DNA of 64,000 nt from Thermosporothrix hazakensis (GCF_003253565.1 NZ_QKUF01000018.1:1-64000); one strand, 5' to 3'; numbered from the stretch's first letter, positions 16,578 through 26,265 are shown. Program-made: numbers and translations. Notes: generated from the letters alone by a model not told the origin.

Positions 16578-17996
16578 TCAGCCACAATCTTTGCTGATTT
16601 CCGAAGAGGAAAGAGCCTGCGCCTCACCCTGCTGCTTGATTAGATTCTGCTTCATGCGTGAGGTCTCAGCAAGCTTGAGTAGTGTTTGTCGATAATCAGC
16701 CGGAAAAGTATTGCTTGTAAAGACAGAGAGTGCCCTGCGATAGTGCAGCGCCGCCTGTTCCAGATTGGAAATGCGGTCTCCTCGTGGGCGGAGAAAATGA
16801 ATATCCGCTATATGGCGAAGCACTGCTGCATGCTCGACCAGATAAGTATCTGGTGTATACACACTGAGTGCCTCTTCATAGCAGACGAGCGCATATTGCA
16901 AATTCTTGTCACGCTTCTCATGGTTTCGCTCCGGGTATTCCTCTTTCAGGGCGGCAAGGCGCGAGTGGAGCAGGCCCCACTCATAGGGATGCTCCGTTTT
17001 GGTGAAGATCCGTAACGCGGCATAATAGTAGTTTCGCGCGGCAGAATGGTTTTCCTTGCGTTTACCAATTGTCCGAACGCGATAGGCGTCACCCAGATGC
17101 AGAAAGATCATCGCTTGCAACGTGCGTGGCGTCTGTTCAGTGATATGCTCAAGCGCTTTCTTCTGGTACATGATGCCTGTCTCAATATTATCGTTCCGAT
17201 CTCCAACCTGTGTCAGAATATAGGCGGAGCCCAGATAGGTATAGGTTTGTAGCCACTGTTCAGGGAAGAGATCAAATGTATAGATTTTCAATGCCTCCTG
17301 AAAGCTCTCTATCGCACGTTGGCCGATAGTGCAGGGGCCACCGTTGGCATATTGTAGATATGCCTGTCCCAGATAAATTTGCGTCTTTGCATATTGTAAT
17401 GGGTAACGGGCCATTGTATAGATGTTGCTTGCCTGCTGATGATGCAGGATTGCCTCTTCCAGCGCCTTGATCTGCGCCAGTTGCGTCACCATTTGTGGGC
17501 CCTGTACAAGCAGTTGTCCCAGTTGATTATGGAGTTCTGCAATGATAGCCGGATCTGTATGACATTCGCGCTGTGCCTGCGCGAGGGCTTCGCGCAAGAT
17601 CGAGATGATACGTCTGCGCGTTCGTTCCGGGCGATGGAGCTGTTGTAGACCTTCCCATTGGATCTGAAACGATTCAAGCCAGGGAGGAAGATCAAGCGCG
17701 AAGCCCCCATAGAGATTCACATAAGCTTCGCGGATTGCCTGAATAGTCCCCCCTCGTTTGCGGGTTTCTTGAAGGAGCATCCGGTGTTTGTCCATCTTCT
17801 CTTTCATCTCAGGCGTTTCTTCTGCATGCGCGGAAATCAGGCGTTCCAACTCCTTTTCAGTATCATCCTCTATCAGATTGCGGTTCTTTTCAAGGTACTG
17901 GCGGCTGCAACGCTCTCCGTGCAGCCCACTACTCATCCACATCACAAGCTGCTGAAACAAATCAAAGCGTAGGAGAAAGTTTGAATCGGTTTGCAT
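16578..17996 (-). CDS. Tetratricopeptide-repeat protein
   Basis: A 472-residue soluble protein made mainly of TPR-like helical hairpins from about residue 150 to 450, with repeated aromatic-rich units (AIESFQEALKIYT, ALVCYEEALSVYTPD, AALHYRRALSVFTSN). The N-terminal 150 residues are helical and charged without a recognised domain. Such repeats bind protein partners. In related proteins of filamentous bacteria they are often linked to CHAT proteases or STAND regulators, but no partner is adjacent here. No terminator separates it from ilvD downstream, though ilvD has its own promoter. Confidence 0.75.
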   Translation of the reverse strand: MQTDSNFLLRFDLFQQLVMWMSSGLHGERCSRQYLEKNRNLIEDDTEKELERLISAHAEETPEMKEKMDKHRMLLQETRKRGGTIQAIREAYVNLYGGFALDLPPWLESFQIQWEGLQQLHRPERTRRRIISILREALAQAQRECHTDPAIIAELHNQLGQLLVQGPQMVTQLAQIKALEEAILHHQQASNIYTMARYPLQYAKTQIYLGQAYLQYANGGPCTIGQRAIESFQEALKIYTFDLFPEQWLQTYTYLGSAYILTQVGDRNDNIETGIMYQKKALEHITEQTPRTLQAMIFLHLGDAYRVRTIGKRKENHSAARNYYYAALRIFTKTEHPYEWGLLHSRLAALKEEYPERNHEKRDKNLQYALVCYEEALSVYTPDTYLVEHAAVLRHIADIHFLRPRGDRISNLEQAALHYRRALSVFTSNTFPADYRQTLLKLAETSRMKQNLIKQQGEAQALSSSEISKDCG

Positions 17997-18508
17997 TCTA
18001 AACCTCGAATTGAAATCGCACGACTACTACCGCAAATCCCTCACTGGTTAGCCGGAGAAAAGATCGAGTGGAAGACGAACTATATTCCTCAGATGGTTCC
18101 TCCAGATGCATCATACGCGAGGTCCGGTTGGAAGGGAATATCAATCTTTTAACATAGATTTATCATTTCTATCAACTTGATAATGCTTTTTCTCTTCATA
18201 TTCTATCTTCTCCTCTTCCTTGAGAAGGCGTGTCAGGCTGTATGAGCAGACATGGCAGAAATAAGGATAACGGAGAAAGTAGAGAATACAGCCACATCCG
18301 ATATGTGAGAATACGCCTATGTATGCGATCGCAGGTCCTGATAGTGATGCAGAATATGCCGTTTGGTGCTATTGTTGATACTGAGGATGATATGTTGCTG
18401 TCATTTGGCTCCACCTTGTGAGCAAAGACGCTTAGCAACTATCGCTCATAGACACATAGTGCCTTTGCTTGAAGAAGGCAACATTGGAGGAAGGGGAAAG
18501 AAGGTACG
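17997..18508. other. Intergenic region, 512 bp
   Basis: Divergent region between the TPR gene and the sugar-kinase gene. It is AT-richer than its surroundings; ORFs there look like noise. TTGATA near 18178 on the minus strand could be a -35 element for the TPR gene, but the -10 is poor. Nothing else supported. Confidence 0.5.
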
Positions 18509-19462
18509 GTGAGAATTCCTATTCTGGCTGTTGATGGTGGCGCGACAAAGTGCCTGGTTGTATGTGCGGAACAAGATGGTTCATGGAGAGGCGAGGGACA
18601 TGCAGGGCCGGGCAATTATCAGAGTGTGGGCGCAGAGGAGGCTGAACAGAATGTGACGCTTGCCATTCATGAGGCGCTCAAGGGTGCTGGTATTCAGGAG
18701 CCCGAGGTTGATATTGCTCTGTTTGGGATGGCCGGGCTTGATACCACACATGATCGCCTCATTATAGAGGATCTGATCAAAAATGCGTTGCGTAGGAATG
18801 GGGTACAGGCTCAGGAAATCTTCCTTGAAAATGACGGCTTTGCTGCTCTCCTGGGCGCGACTGCGGGGCATGCTGGTGTACTGGCAATTGCTGGAACGGG
18901 CTCGATTGTCTTTGGCTTGAACACCGAGGGAAAAAGCGCCCGGGCTGGTGGTTGGGGGCATCGCGTTGGAGACGAGGGAGGCGGGTACTGGATCGGAAAA
19001 GAAGCGATCCGGTCGGTGCTGCGTGCGTTTGATGGTCGCGGGCCCACGACCCACTTGAGCGCCCTTGTGCTGGAGACTCTGCATTTCCGCCACCCGACGG
19101 ATCTGATCGATTGGGTCTATAGCGATTCCTATACGATTGCGAAAATAGCCGGTTTGTCCCGGGTGGTAGGAGAGGCGGCCCGAACCGGCGACGAGGTCGC
19201 GAAGACTATTCTCAGGCGGGCCGCCGACGAGCTCTTTATGGCGGTTCGTGCGGTGGTCGATACGCTTCAGATGCGCCGAGAAAGATTTCCTGTTGTGCTT
19301 CAAGGTGGAATTTTACAGAATGAGGCGCTGGTGCGCTCCACCCTGACTGCTCAGATTATGGCCTATGCGCCTTCGGCATTTATTGATGCAGCAAAGCTTC
19401 AGCCTGTTGAGGGCATTATAGCGAAAGGGAAAGCGTTGCTTCAGGAGAAGGGAAGCAGATAG
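18509..19462 (+). CDS. BadF/BadG-type ATPase, N-acetylglucosamine kinase-like
   Basis: An actin-like ASKHA kinase of 317 residues. The phosphate-1 loop DGGATKCLVV (9-18), the GTGS phosphate-2 motif in AIAGTGSIVFG (about 129-139) and the GGWGHRVGDEGGGYWIG sugar/nucleotide block (about 147-163) match N-acetylglucosamine/glucosamine kinases of the BadF family. It probably phosphorylates amino sugars from cell-wall recycling. The start is GTG with an AGGAAGGGGAAAGAAGG stretch upstream. Benzoyl-CoA reductase ATPase subunits share the fold but normally occur with partner subunits, absent here. Confidence 0.8.
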   Translation: MRIPILAVDGGATKCLVVCAEQDGSWRGEGHAGPGNYQSVGAEEAEQNVTLAIHEALKGAGIQEPEVDIALFGMAGLDTTHDRLIIEDLIKNALRRNGVQAQEIFLENDGFAALLGATAGHAGVLAIAGTGSIVFGLNTEGKSARAGGWGHRVGDEGGGYWIGKEAIRSVLRAFDGRGPTTHLSALVLETLHFRHPTDLIDWVYSDSYTIAKIAGLSRVVGEAARTGDEVAKTILRRAADELFMAVRAVVDTLQMRRERFPVVLQGGILQNEALVRSTLTAQIMAYAPSAFIDAAKLQPVEGIIAKGKALLQEKGSR

Positions 19463-20121
19463 TATGCCAGAAGAGAGGCTGTGTAACCGTCCCTGCTTCC
19501 CTTCCCGCCTCAAAATGCGCCCGGCATTTTCGCCGAAAGGCTGCTGACAGGGGTGGAGGTCCCGCCTCCCGGGAAAGCAACGTTGCCATCACTGAATATC
19601 TCGGCTTCGGGAAAACATTTGCCGAACTGGATCAGGGCTGTAACGACCACAATGTATGACTGCTGGCCTGTTGTACAAAAGGGCCAAGCTTCGGATTGAG
19701 GGCCAGAGGAGCGAGACAGTCTCGGAGATCAAGATAGAAGGTTTTGTATTCCTCGTTGCCTGCACCATTCAATTGAACATAGTCGGGCTCAACGATGTGT
19801 GTGTCTTTGTTCAGGGATGTCAGTCCCCTGGTGTTGGGTTTCCTCTACGATAAGGGCTATGTCTCTGCTCCACAGAGGAAATTGGCTTTCTGCATCATAC
19901 AAAGGGGCTTGTCAGAAATAATAGTGGAGATAACCCATGCTACGCCTCTTTTATATCTGCATATGTGTAAAAGCGATACTCTTCCCTGGAGAGCATAAGC
20001 ATCTAAGCCCTATTCCCTTTTGCTTTGAGAAAAAAGAGGTCATGCAGTGAATGTGAGGAGATGGGGGTATGAGGATTGGAAGGCTACTTCTTGCGGTAGC
20101 CTTCCACAGATATGTTGAAGC
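19463..20121. other. Intergenic region with possible decayed coding remnant
   Basis: No intact gene. On the minus strand, about 19791-19630, one frame reads protein-like (DYVQLNGAGNEEYKTFYLDL) and a neighbouring frame continues with another plausible stretch (VVVTALIQFGKCFPEAEIF), as if a gene has decayed by frameshifts. Near the right edge a perfect 10-bp stem (GGAAGGCTAC 20078-20087 / GTAGCCTTCC 20096-20105) lies after the SDR stop but lacks a T-run. Confidence 0.4.
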
Positions 20122-20889
20122 TTATTTCGGGGCCATCCGAATCGCACCATCAAGGCGGATAACCTCGCCATTCAACATAACATTTTCGATGATGTGGCGA
20201 GCGAGGGCAGCATACTCTGAAGGGCGGCCGAGTCGAGATGGGAAGGGGACCTGTTGCCCGAGCGAAATACGTGCAGCTTCGGGAAGACCGGCCATCAATG
20301 GGGTATCAAAGATGCCAGGTGCGATTGTCATTACCCGAATTCCCAGGCTTGCCAGCTCGCGAGCGATAGGCAGCGTCATGCCAACAATGCCGCCTTTCGA
20401 GGCCGAGTACGCTGCCTGCCCGATCTGTCCATCAAAGGCCGCGACGGAAGCGGTATTGATGATGACTCCGCGCTCTCCCTCTTCGTTGGGCTGGTTTTCG
20501 GCCATTGCGGCGGCGGCCAGACGAATGGCATTGAAAGTGCCTATCAGATTGATGTTGATGGTTTTGATGAAACTGTCCAGACTATGGATGCCGCGCTTGC
20601 CAAGCACTTTCTCGGCGGTTCCAATACCGGCACAGTTAATCAAAACGTGAATCGCGCCGAATGTATGTATTGAGGTGGTGATTGCGGACTGAATATCGTT
20701 TTCTGAGGTGACATCTGTTTTGATAAAGAGGGCAGATGCTCCTAGCTCTCGGGCAAGGGCTGTTCCGGCCTCTTCGTTGAGGTCAAGAATCGCGGCTTTT
20801 GCTCCAGCCTCTGTGAGCAAACGCACGCAGGCGGCACCCAGTCCAGAAGCGCCACCAGTAACCAGGATACTCTTCTCTTTGAGTTGCAT
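20122..20889 (-). CDS. Short-chain dehydrogenase, 3-hydroxyacyl-CoA dehydrogenase-like
   Basis: A classical SDR of 255 residues. Cofactor motif TGGASGLGAA at 11-20, Asp36-Leu-Asn after the second strand (suggesting NAD(H)), NCAG at 85-88 and the catalytic Ser148-Tyr161-Lys165. The sequence closely resembles type 2 3-hydroxyacyl-CoA dehydrogenases (HSD17B10-like), including the FDGQIGQAAYSASKGG active-site strand. It would oxidise short-chain 3-hydroxyacyl-CoAs, for example in fatty-acid or isoleucine breakdown. It is transcribed alone; a TATAAT is visible on the minus strand at 20926-20921. Confidence 0.85.
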   Translation of the reverse strand: MQLKEKSILVTGGASGLGAACVRLLTEAGAKAAILDLNEEAGTALARELGASALFIKTDVTSENDIQSAITTSIHTFGAIHVLINCAGIGTAEKVLGKRGIHSLDSFIKTININLIGTFNAIRLAAAAMAENQPNEEGERGVIINTASVAAFDGQIGQAAYSASKGGIVGMTLPIARELASLGIRVMTIAPGIFDTPLMAGLPEAARISLGQQVPFPSRLGRPSEYAALARHIIENVMLNGEVIRLDGAIRMAPK

Positions 20890-21087
20890 GGTCCTGCTAC
20901 CTTTCTTCGTTGAATGTCCTATTATAATATTTGAGCCCGGTATCTGAGCCGCTTTTCTTTTATCATATCTTTTCTTTTGTGCTCTTCACAAGAGGTGGCA
21001 CGGGGATAGAAACTTGTGTATACTGCTGATGATAGTATGGATTTTTTTAGTGGATAAAGAATACCAGTATTAGAGGAAATTTCAGGT

Positions 21088-22947
21088 GTGAACATAAAGC
21101 AAGAACGAATCCGTTTACTTGAACGTCAGATAGATAGACTGAAAAGAAGAATAGAGCGATTAGAGCAAAAGAGTAACCGCTTGTCCTGGATGCGTGTGCT
21201 CATTTTTTTTGGTGGAGGTCTGCTTAGTGTCGCGATAGGGCTGCTTACCTGGTACTGGGGCATTGCACTTGGCGTCGTCACCCTGGTGGCGTTTTTTGCG
21301 GCTGCGCATCTGCATGCGAAGGTAGATAGCAGCCTCTCGCGTCATGAAGGGCTGTTGCGTATTAAAACGGTCCATGTTGCGAGAATGCGTCTGGATTGGG
21401 AACAGATTCCTGAGCCTACCTATAGTCCGCCGTCACAGGCTGAACACCCATTTGCTCTGGATCTGGATATTGTCGGGAAGCATTCGCTCTATCGGCTGCT
21501 CAATCAGGCCTTCTCTCGTGATGGAAGCGAGCGGCTGTTAAGCTGGCTGCTAACGACTTCGCCTCGGTTGGATGAGGTACAAAGGCGGCAGGCACTGGTG
21601 CGAGAATTGCGTCCTTTATCCCGTTTCCGTGATCGGTTACTGTTGAACTCGCTGATCTCGACCCGGAAAGCAAAAGAGCAGGTTGAAGGGAAACGTCTAC
21701 TTGCATGGCTGAAGAAGAATCGCGCTCCCGCGGCCTTGCGCCCGGTCTTCTGGATCTTGCTCGCAATCCAGATTCTGACGCCTGTGCTGTTTGTGGTCGG
21801 TCTGTTTACTGAGATGATGCAACTGTGGCCTCTTTCTCTGCTGGCTGCGTTGATCCTGTTTTTCCTGACAGCCAATCTCCGCGGTGACATTTTTGACGAT
21901 GCCAGTTACATGAGTACCTCGTTCGGGGTTCTGCGTGCTGTCTTTGAATACCTGGAGAAGTATCGCTATGATAACACTCCCCAATTAAAGCAACTCTGTG
22001 AGCCCTTTTTCAAGCAGCAAAATGCACGCCCATCTGTTTTGCTGAAAGGGATCGGGCTGCTGGCTGACATGGCGACCTTGAAGAGTAATGGGTTGCTCTG
22101 GCTCCTCGTTAATGCTTTTGTGCCCTGGGATATGTTCATCGCGTATCGCCTTGGTGGTTATAAAGAGCAGCTTGCACAGCACTTGCCTCAATGGCTGGAT
22201 AGCTGGTTTGAGTTGGAAGCGGTTAACTCGCTGGCAACCTTTGCATACCTCAATCCAGAATATACACTGCCCGAAGTCGTGGAGACCACGAGCCCACTGC
22301 TTGAGGCAGAGCACATCGGACACCCGCTCTTACTGGATGGGAAGAAGGTGACGAACAGCTTCACGTTCTCGCATATGGGGGAGGTGGATATCCTGACCGG
22401 CTCTAATATGGCGGGAAAGAGCACGTTTTTGCGCACGCTTGGTGTCAATCTCTGTCTGGCCTATGCGGGAGCTCCAGTCAATGCGACACGCATGCGAACC
22501 GGCCTGTATCGACTCTTTACCTGTATTCGTGTCAGTGATTCGGTGACGGACGGCTACTCGTACTTTTATGCAGAGGTGCGTCGCCTGCGCCAGTTGCTTG
22601 ATGCGCTGGATCAGAAGGGGTATCCGCTGATTTTCTTCATAGATGAGATCTTTAAAGGAACCAATAACCGTGAACGCCTGAGAGGGAGCCGGGCCTTTGT
22701 ACGGGCCGTTGCTGGGCGCTTGTGTGCCGGAATGATCTCAACGCATGATCTGGAACTGGTCAAACTGGCGGAACAGCTTCCAGATGTCAGGAATTACCAT
22801 TTCCGCGAAGAGGTGGTGAATGGGCAAATGGTCTTTGATTATAAACTGCGGCAGGGCCCCTGTCCGACCACGAATGCGCTAAAGATTATGCAGATGGAAG
22901 GCCTCCCGGTTGATGATGAACTTCAGGCCGCCGAAGGAGCCGACTAG
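21088..22947 (+). CDS. Membrane-anchored MutS-like ATPase
   Basis: A 619-residue protein with a short N-terminal coiled coil (5-30), two membrane segments (about 35-75), two more (about 218-262), a MutS core-like helical region, and a C-terminal MutS/ABC ATPase: Walker A TGSNMAGKST at about 437-446, Walker B IFFIDEIFKGTNN (about 515-527) and switch His in STHD. It lacks the mismatch-recognition and connector domains of MutS1 and the Smr domain of MutS2. Related membrane MutS-like proteins occur in several phyla, with unknown function. The start is GTG. The 3' end overlaps the convergent SirB1-like gene by 4 bp. Confidence 0.85.
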   Translation: MNIKQERIRLLERQIDRLKRRIERLEQKSNRLSWMRVLIFFGGGLLSVAIGLLTWYWGIALGVVTLVAFFAAAHLHAKVDSSLSRHEGLLRIKTVHVARMRLDWEQIPEPTYSPPSQAEHPFALDLDIVGKHSLYRLLNQAFSRDGSERLLSWLLTTSPRLDEVQRRQALVRELRPLSRFRDRLLLNSLISTRKAKEQVEGKRLLAWLKKNRAPAALRPVFWILLAIQILTPVLFVVGLFTEMMQLWPLSLLAALILFFLTANLRGDIFDDASYMSTSFGVLRAVFEYLEKYRYDNTPQLKQLCEPFFKQQNARPSVLLKGIGLLADMATLKSNGLLWLLVNAFVPWDMFIAYRLGGYKEQLAQHLPQWLDSWFELEAVNSLATFAYLNPEYTLPEVVETTSPLLEAEHIGHPLLLDGKKVTNSFTFSHMGEVDILTGSNMAGKSTFLRTLGVNLCLAYAGAPVNATRMRTGLYRLFTCIRVSDSVTDGYSYFYAEVRRLRQLLDALDQKGYPLIFFIDEIFKGTNNRERLRGSRAFVRAVAGRLCAGMISTHDLELVKLAEQLPDVRNYHFREEVVNGQMVFDYKLRQGPCPTTNALKIMQMEGLPVDDELQAAEGAD

Positions 22948-23837
22948 TTCAGCATGGCGATGGTCTGGCGAATGAGCTGGAGGTACTTCTGTATCTCTTC
23001 GCGATCTGTTGCCTCCGGGTCCAGTTTCAGATAGTCCTGAAGGTCATGTAAGGCGCGACCATAGCGTTTCAGTTGGAGATGAAGCATTCCCCGGTCGCGC
23101 CGCTCCGAGGCATCATCGGGGCGTAGAATAATCAGCAGGTTGCTCATCATCAAAGTGCGCTCAAAGTCGTCGCTATCCAGATAAATGCGCTTGAGATTAT
23201 TGAGCATGCGGAAGAGTAGCATTTTGCGGGAGACTGGTTTGAACCAGCTTGATTGGGGACGCACACGTGTGCGTGCAAAACGCTGTATCAGGGCAATACA
23301 ATCTTGCTCGGTCAGCAGGTTTCCACTATGGAAGGGATCAATGTAGATGAACCCCTCAGGAAGACGACAGCGTACGACAAAGTGATAGGGCAGGCCAATA
23401 CCATCAAGGGATAAGCCCGCGCGTCTGGCTATCTCGATATAGAGTAGTGAAAGCGTGATGGGAATGCCGGTTCGTTCTTCCAGCACTTTATTGAGATAGC
23501 TGTTCTCCGGGTTAAAGTAATCCTCTGTATTGCCGTGAAAGCCCTCCTCTTCAAAGAAGACTTTGTTCAACGCTATGATCAGTTCGCCGGGGTCCATATC
23601 CAGCGGGAGCGTCGGCTGCTCTTCTATGGGGGGAAGCGCAACAAGCTCCCTGACTCGATGGGCCAGCCTATCGAGCTGTTGGAGATACTGTGTTCTATCG
23701 AGCTCTGGAAACTCAAGTGTTGCGACGACAAGGGCGGCGAGTGCCAGATCAATGCTGGCATCTGCTTTGCGTACCATTGCCTCGAATTCTCGATAGATGC
23801 GTTCTTTTGGGCTCTCTTCTGCAAATCCTTTTGTCAT
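22944..23837 (-). CDS. SirB1/transglutaminase-like TPR protein
   Basis: A protein of 297 residues in the SirB1 (YchA) family: an N-terminal helical part, a central transglutaminase-like core (NKVLEERTGIPITLSLLY, GIGLPYHFVVR, IYIDPFHSG) and C-terminal TPR-like helices (LKRYGRALHDLQDYLKLDP). The usual transglutaminase Cys is replaced by Ser in ITLSLLY, as is common in this family, so enzymatic activity is doubtful. The function is unknown. The ATG at 23837 has no clear ribosome site; a GTG at 23861 with AAGGA upstream is an alternative start. Confidence 0.75.
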   Translation of the reverse strand: MTKGFAEESPKERIYREFEAMVRKADASIDLALAALVVATLEFPELDRTQYLQQLDRLAHRVRELVALPPIEEQPTLPLDMDPGELIIALNKVFFEEEGFHGNTEDYFNPENSYLNKVLEERTGIPITLSLLYIEIARRAGLSLDGIGLPYHFVVRCRLPEGFIYIDPFHSGNLLTEQDCIALIQRFARTRVRPQSSWFKPVSRKMLLFRMLNNLKRIYLDSDDFERTLMMSNLLIILRPDDASERRDRGMLHLQLKRYGRALHDLQDYLKLDPEATDREEIQKYLQLIRQTIAMLN

Positions 23838-23868
23838 ACTCAGAGCATTTAACCATACCACACCATTC

Positions 23869-23896
23869 CTTAGCAAGCTAAGAGGTACGGCCGTAC
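23869..23896. repeat. Two adjacent palindromes upstream of the SirB1-like gene
   Basis: CTTAGC-AA-GCTAAG (23869-23882) is followed by the perfect 12-bp palindrome GTACGGCCGTAC (23885-23896). They lie just upstream of the likely start of the minus-strand gene and may be protein-binding sites. Confidence 0.5.
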
Positions 23897-24002
23897 TAAC
23901 CTGTATGACGATCTAAGGGAAAGCTTTTTTCTTCGGGAGGATAGAGCGGGACGAGAAAGTACCTGTCTGCTTGTTTCATGCGCTCCAACGGGATACAATA
24001 AA

Positions 24003-24036
24003 GAACGCGGACGAGAACGGCCATTCCCGTCCGCGG
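24003..24036 (-). terminator. Terminator of the PrpD/ComA-like operon
   Basis: On the minus strand CGCGGACG (24035-24028) pairs with CGTCCGCG (24013-24006), followed by TTCTTTATT. Confidence 0.7.
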
Positions 24037-24068
24037 AAATGTCGTCAGCCCGGACGACAGCATCTTTT

Positions 24069-24890
24069 TTACCCCTTGTAGGTAAGGACGCGGCCCCAGA
24101 GGCTCTTTGTGCCCCAGATACCGGAACGCAGGCATTCAAGCTGAACAATTTGTGAATGATCTACGAATAGATTCACTTCAGGCCCGTAGTTCTTGATATA
24201 CCAGGCGAAAACCTCGGGGTCCGCAGCCTCAAACATGACCTTCTCCAGGCCGAGTGCATCGATGATTTTAGCGACGGCATCTGTGCGCCACGTTTTGACG
24301 TTTTCGGTAATGCCTTCTGACTCAATCATAATCATATAGGCCCCGGCATCAAGAAAGCGTTTCGCCAGTCCAATGGCCCATTCGACATCCCGTGTACCCT
24401 CAGAAGCCAGTTCTTCCGCGGAGGTCGCGCCGCCCGCGCCAAACTGAATCCCGACCTCTGGTTTGGCTTTCAGTCCCGCTTTCTGCACAGTCTCGACTAA
24501 ACGCAACCAATCCTCACCAGGGAAACTTATGAAACCTCCGGAAATTTCAAGGATATCAAAGCCGCTATTACGGCATTCCTCGATGTAGCGCTTGACGGCT
24601 TCTGGTCCCTGGGTCAGCACATGCTCGATAAAGCCGCCTGTTGATACCATGACGTTGTGCTTATGGGCAACGTCAATAATGCTACGAAGCGCCTCGGGAG
24701 GCATCAGCGTAAAGGAGCCACCGGCGAACTTCAGTGAGTCAACGTAATCGCCCATTGTTTCAAGAACGTCTTCCAGGTAGCGTGGGCCCATTGGTGTATA
24801 ATACGGGCCACGAATTTCGGTGATGCCCCGGGTGCGCGGCTTGCTTTCTCGTTCATTGATACGCAAAAATTCAAAACCACGGTTACTCAT
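24069..24890 (-). CDS. Phosphosulfolactate synthase (ComA/HSA32)-like protein
   Basis: A TIM-barrel protein of 273 residues of the ComA family. Archaeal ComA adds sulfite to phosphoenolpyruvate to make phosphosulfolactate in coenzyme M synthesis; plant HSA32 and many bacterial members have no assigned reaction. Visible blocks are DYVDSLKFAGGSFTLMP (about 48-64), FDILEISGGFISFP and KPEVGIQFGAG (about 141-151), and MIMIESEGITEN. It overlaps the upstream prpD-like gene by 8 bp and ends before a terminator. No other coenzyme M or sulfonate gene is near, so the reaction here is open; the pairing with a PrpD-like enzyme suggests an organic-acid or sulfonate breakdown route. Confidence 0.75.
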   Translation of the reverse strand: MSNRGFEFLRINERESKPRTRGITEIRGPYYTPMGPRYLEDVLETMGDYVDSLKFAGGSFTLMPPEALRSIIDVAHKHNVMVSTGGFIEHVLTQGPEAVKRYIEECRNSGFDILEISGGFISFPGEDWLRLVETVQKAGLKAKPEVGIQFGAGGATSAEELASEGTRDVEWAIGLAKRFLDAGAYMIMIESEGITENVKTWRTDAVAKIIDALGLEKVMFEAADPEVFAWYIKNYGPEVNLFVDHSQIVQLECLRSGIWGTKSLWGRVLTYKG

Positions 24891-26265
24891 AAAGAGATCC
24901 TTCCTTTCTAACCTGTGCGAGGATATCAGTAAGCTGGCGAACGCTGATTATATCAAGGTTTTGAACAGCATCAGCGATCTCCTCTCGAAGCTGTTCTGAA
25001 GCGTGATCCGCGGCCAGCCAGAAAAATTTCTCTTTTGCCTGTTGCCAGGTCATCGGGCGGGTATAGAAGCCCTGATAATCTGTTTTCTCGATGCTGAAGA
25101 TCTCGCCGTCGTTGCGATAGACATGAATGCGACAGGGCATTTCATGCGGGAAACGAGCGCTCAGCGTCGCATCCGGGCGGATGAAGACGCGGCGTAACAG
25201 GGCCTGGACATCAGGGCGGTTAATGCGCTCTGGCGTGTACTGTTCCGGGGTGACTTTACCGTCCAGCAACGCTACCGCGAGCATATAAGGCAGGCTATGA
25301 TCTGCCTCCTCTTTGGTCTGAACGAGGCGCTTGTCTCCCTCCTCTCCACCGCCGATGATGTTGTACGAGACATCGAAAATAGCGACTTCGATGCGCTCTA
25401 TCTGGTCTGCCTGAAGGTTTGCAGAAGCTTTGAGTTCCAGGAGTCCTTCAAGGGCTGATTGAGAATGGATTTCGGCGTTGAAGCGCTTGAGAATGGTGCG
25501 ACGGACAAGCTCAAGGTCTTCCTGGTGCCAGTTGATGGTAAAGGGGCCGCTGATCGTATCAATAAAGCCTTTGTTCCCCTCAAACACCTCAAGTGGACCA
25601 GTGATCCCTCGCATTGCCAGAAATGCCGCATGGGTGGCGGTAAAGCTGGTATGGGGAGAGGCGAGGCCTTTCCAGTTCGAGAGCTTGCCTGTTCTGGTAA
25701 CACGAAGTGCGTTATTCGCGGTCCCGCTGATTGCGAGGGCGTGGGCCGTTTGCTCAGGGGAGAGGCCAAGTGCTCGCGCCGCGCCTGCTGTAGCGGCGTA
25801 GGCCCCCTGTGTGGTATGATCGAACCCTTTTGCGCGAACAGGCGCTTCTTCAGAGAGGCGGCCCTGTACTTGATAGGCTACAGCGAGCGCGGTAAGCAGG
25901 TCTTTCCCGGAGGCGTTGGCGTACTCGCTGGCAGCCAGCACGGCTCCCAGGTTATCGCTTGGGTGGCAGGTTTCGCCCGGGGCAAGAAAGCTGTCGTTGT
26001 AGTCCAGATAGCGTACCAGGGCTGCGTTATAGAAGGCTGCTCGATCTGGAGATGATTTCTCTCCTCCTATCAACGTGACGAACGGTCGTCCGCCAAAATC
26101 GGCAAGGTGCTCGCGTATCTTCTGGATAGGCTCCCCATCGAGGGCCCCTAGTGCGCAACCAAAGCTATCAAGCACACGAATTTTCAGTTCTTGCCGCGCC
26201 TGTAGCGATAGATCATCGTACGAGGCGCGGGCGACAAAGTGAGCGAGCTGCTCAACCTGTGTCAT
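24883..26265 (-). CDS. MmgE/PrpD family protein
   Basis: A 460-residue member of the family of 2-methylcitrate dehydratase (PrpD), cis-aconitate decarboxylase and iminodisuccinate epimerase. The N-terminal all-helical domain contains LDSFGCALGAL, DYNDSFLAPGETCHPSDN (substrate-pocket region) and KGLASPHTSFTATHAAF; the C-terminal domain contains DVSYNIIGGG and DHSLPYMLAVALLDG. The ATG at 26265 is chosen because GAAGGAGG lies 8 bp upstream; the ORF extends 8 codons further. There is no methylcitrate synthase or lyase nearby, so propionate catabolism is unlikely. It forms an operon with the IclR regulator upstream and the ComA-like gene downstream. Confidence 0.82.
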   Translation of the reverse strand: MTQVEQLAHFVARASYDDLSLQARQELKIRVLDSFGCALGALDGEPIQKIREHLADFGGRPFVTLIGGEKSSPDRAAFYNAALVRYLDYNDSFLAPGETCHPSDNLGAVLAASEYANASGKDLLTALAVAYQVQGRLSEEAPVRAKGFDHTTQGAYAATAGAARALGLSPEQTAHALAISGTANNALRVTRTGKLSNWKGLASPHTSFTATHAAFLAMRGITGPLEVFEGNKGFIDTISGPFTINWHQEDLELVRRTILKRFNAEIHSQSALEGLLELKASANLQADQIERIEVAIFDVSYNIIGGGEEGDKRLVQTKEEADHSLPYMLAVALLDGKVTPEQYTPERINRPDVQALLRRVFIRPDATLSARFPHEMPCRIHVYRNDGEIFSIEKTDYQGFYTRPMTWQQAKEKFFWLAADHASEQLREEIADAVQNLDIISVRQLTDILAQVRKEGSLYE

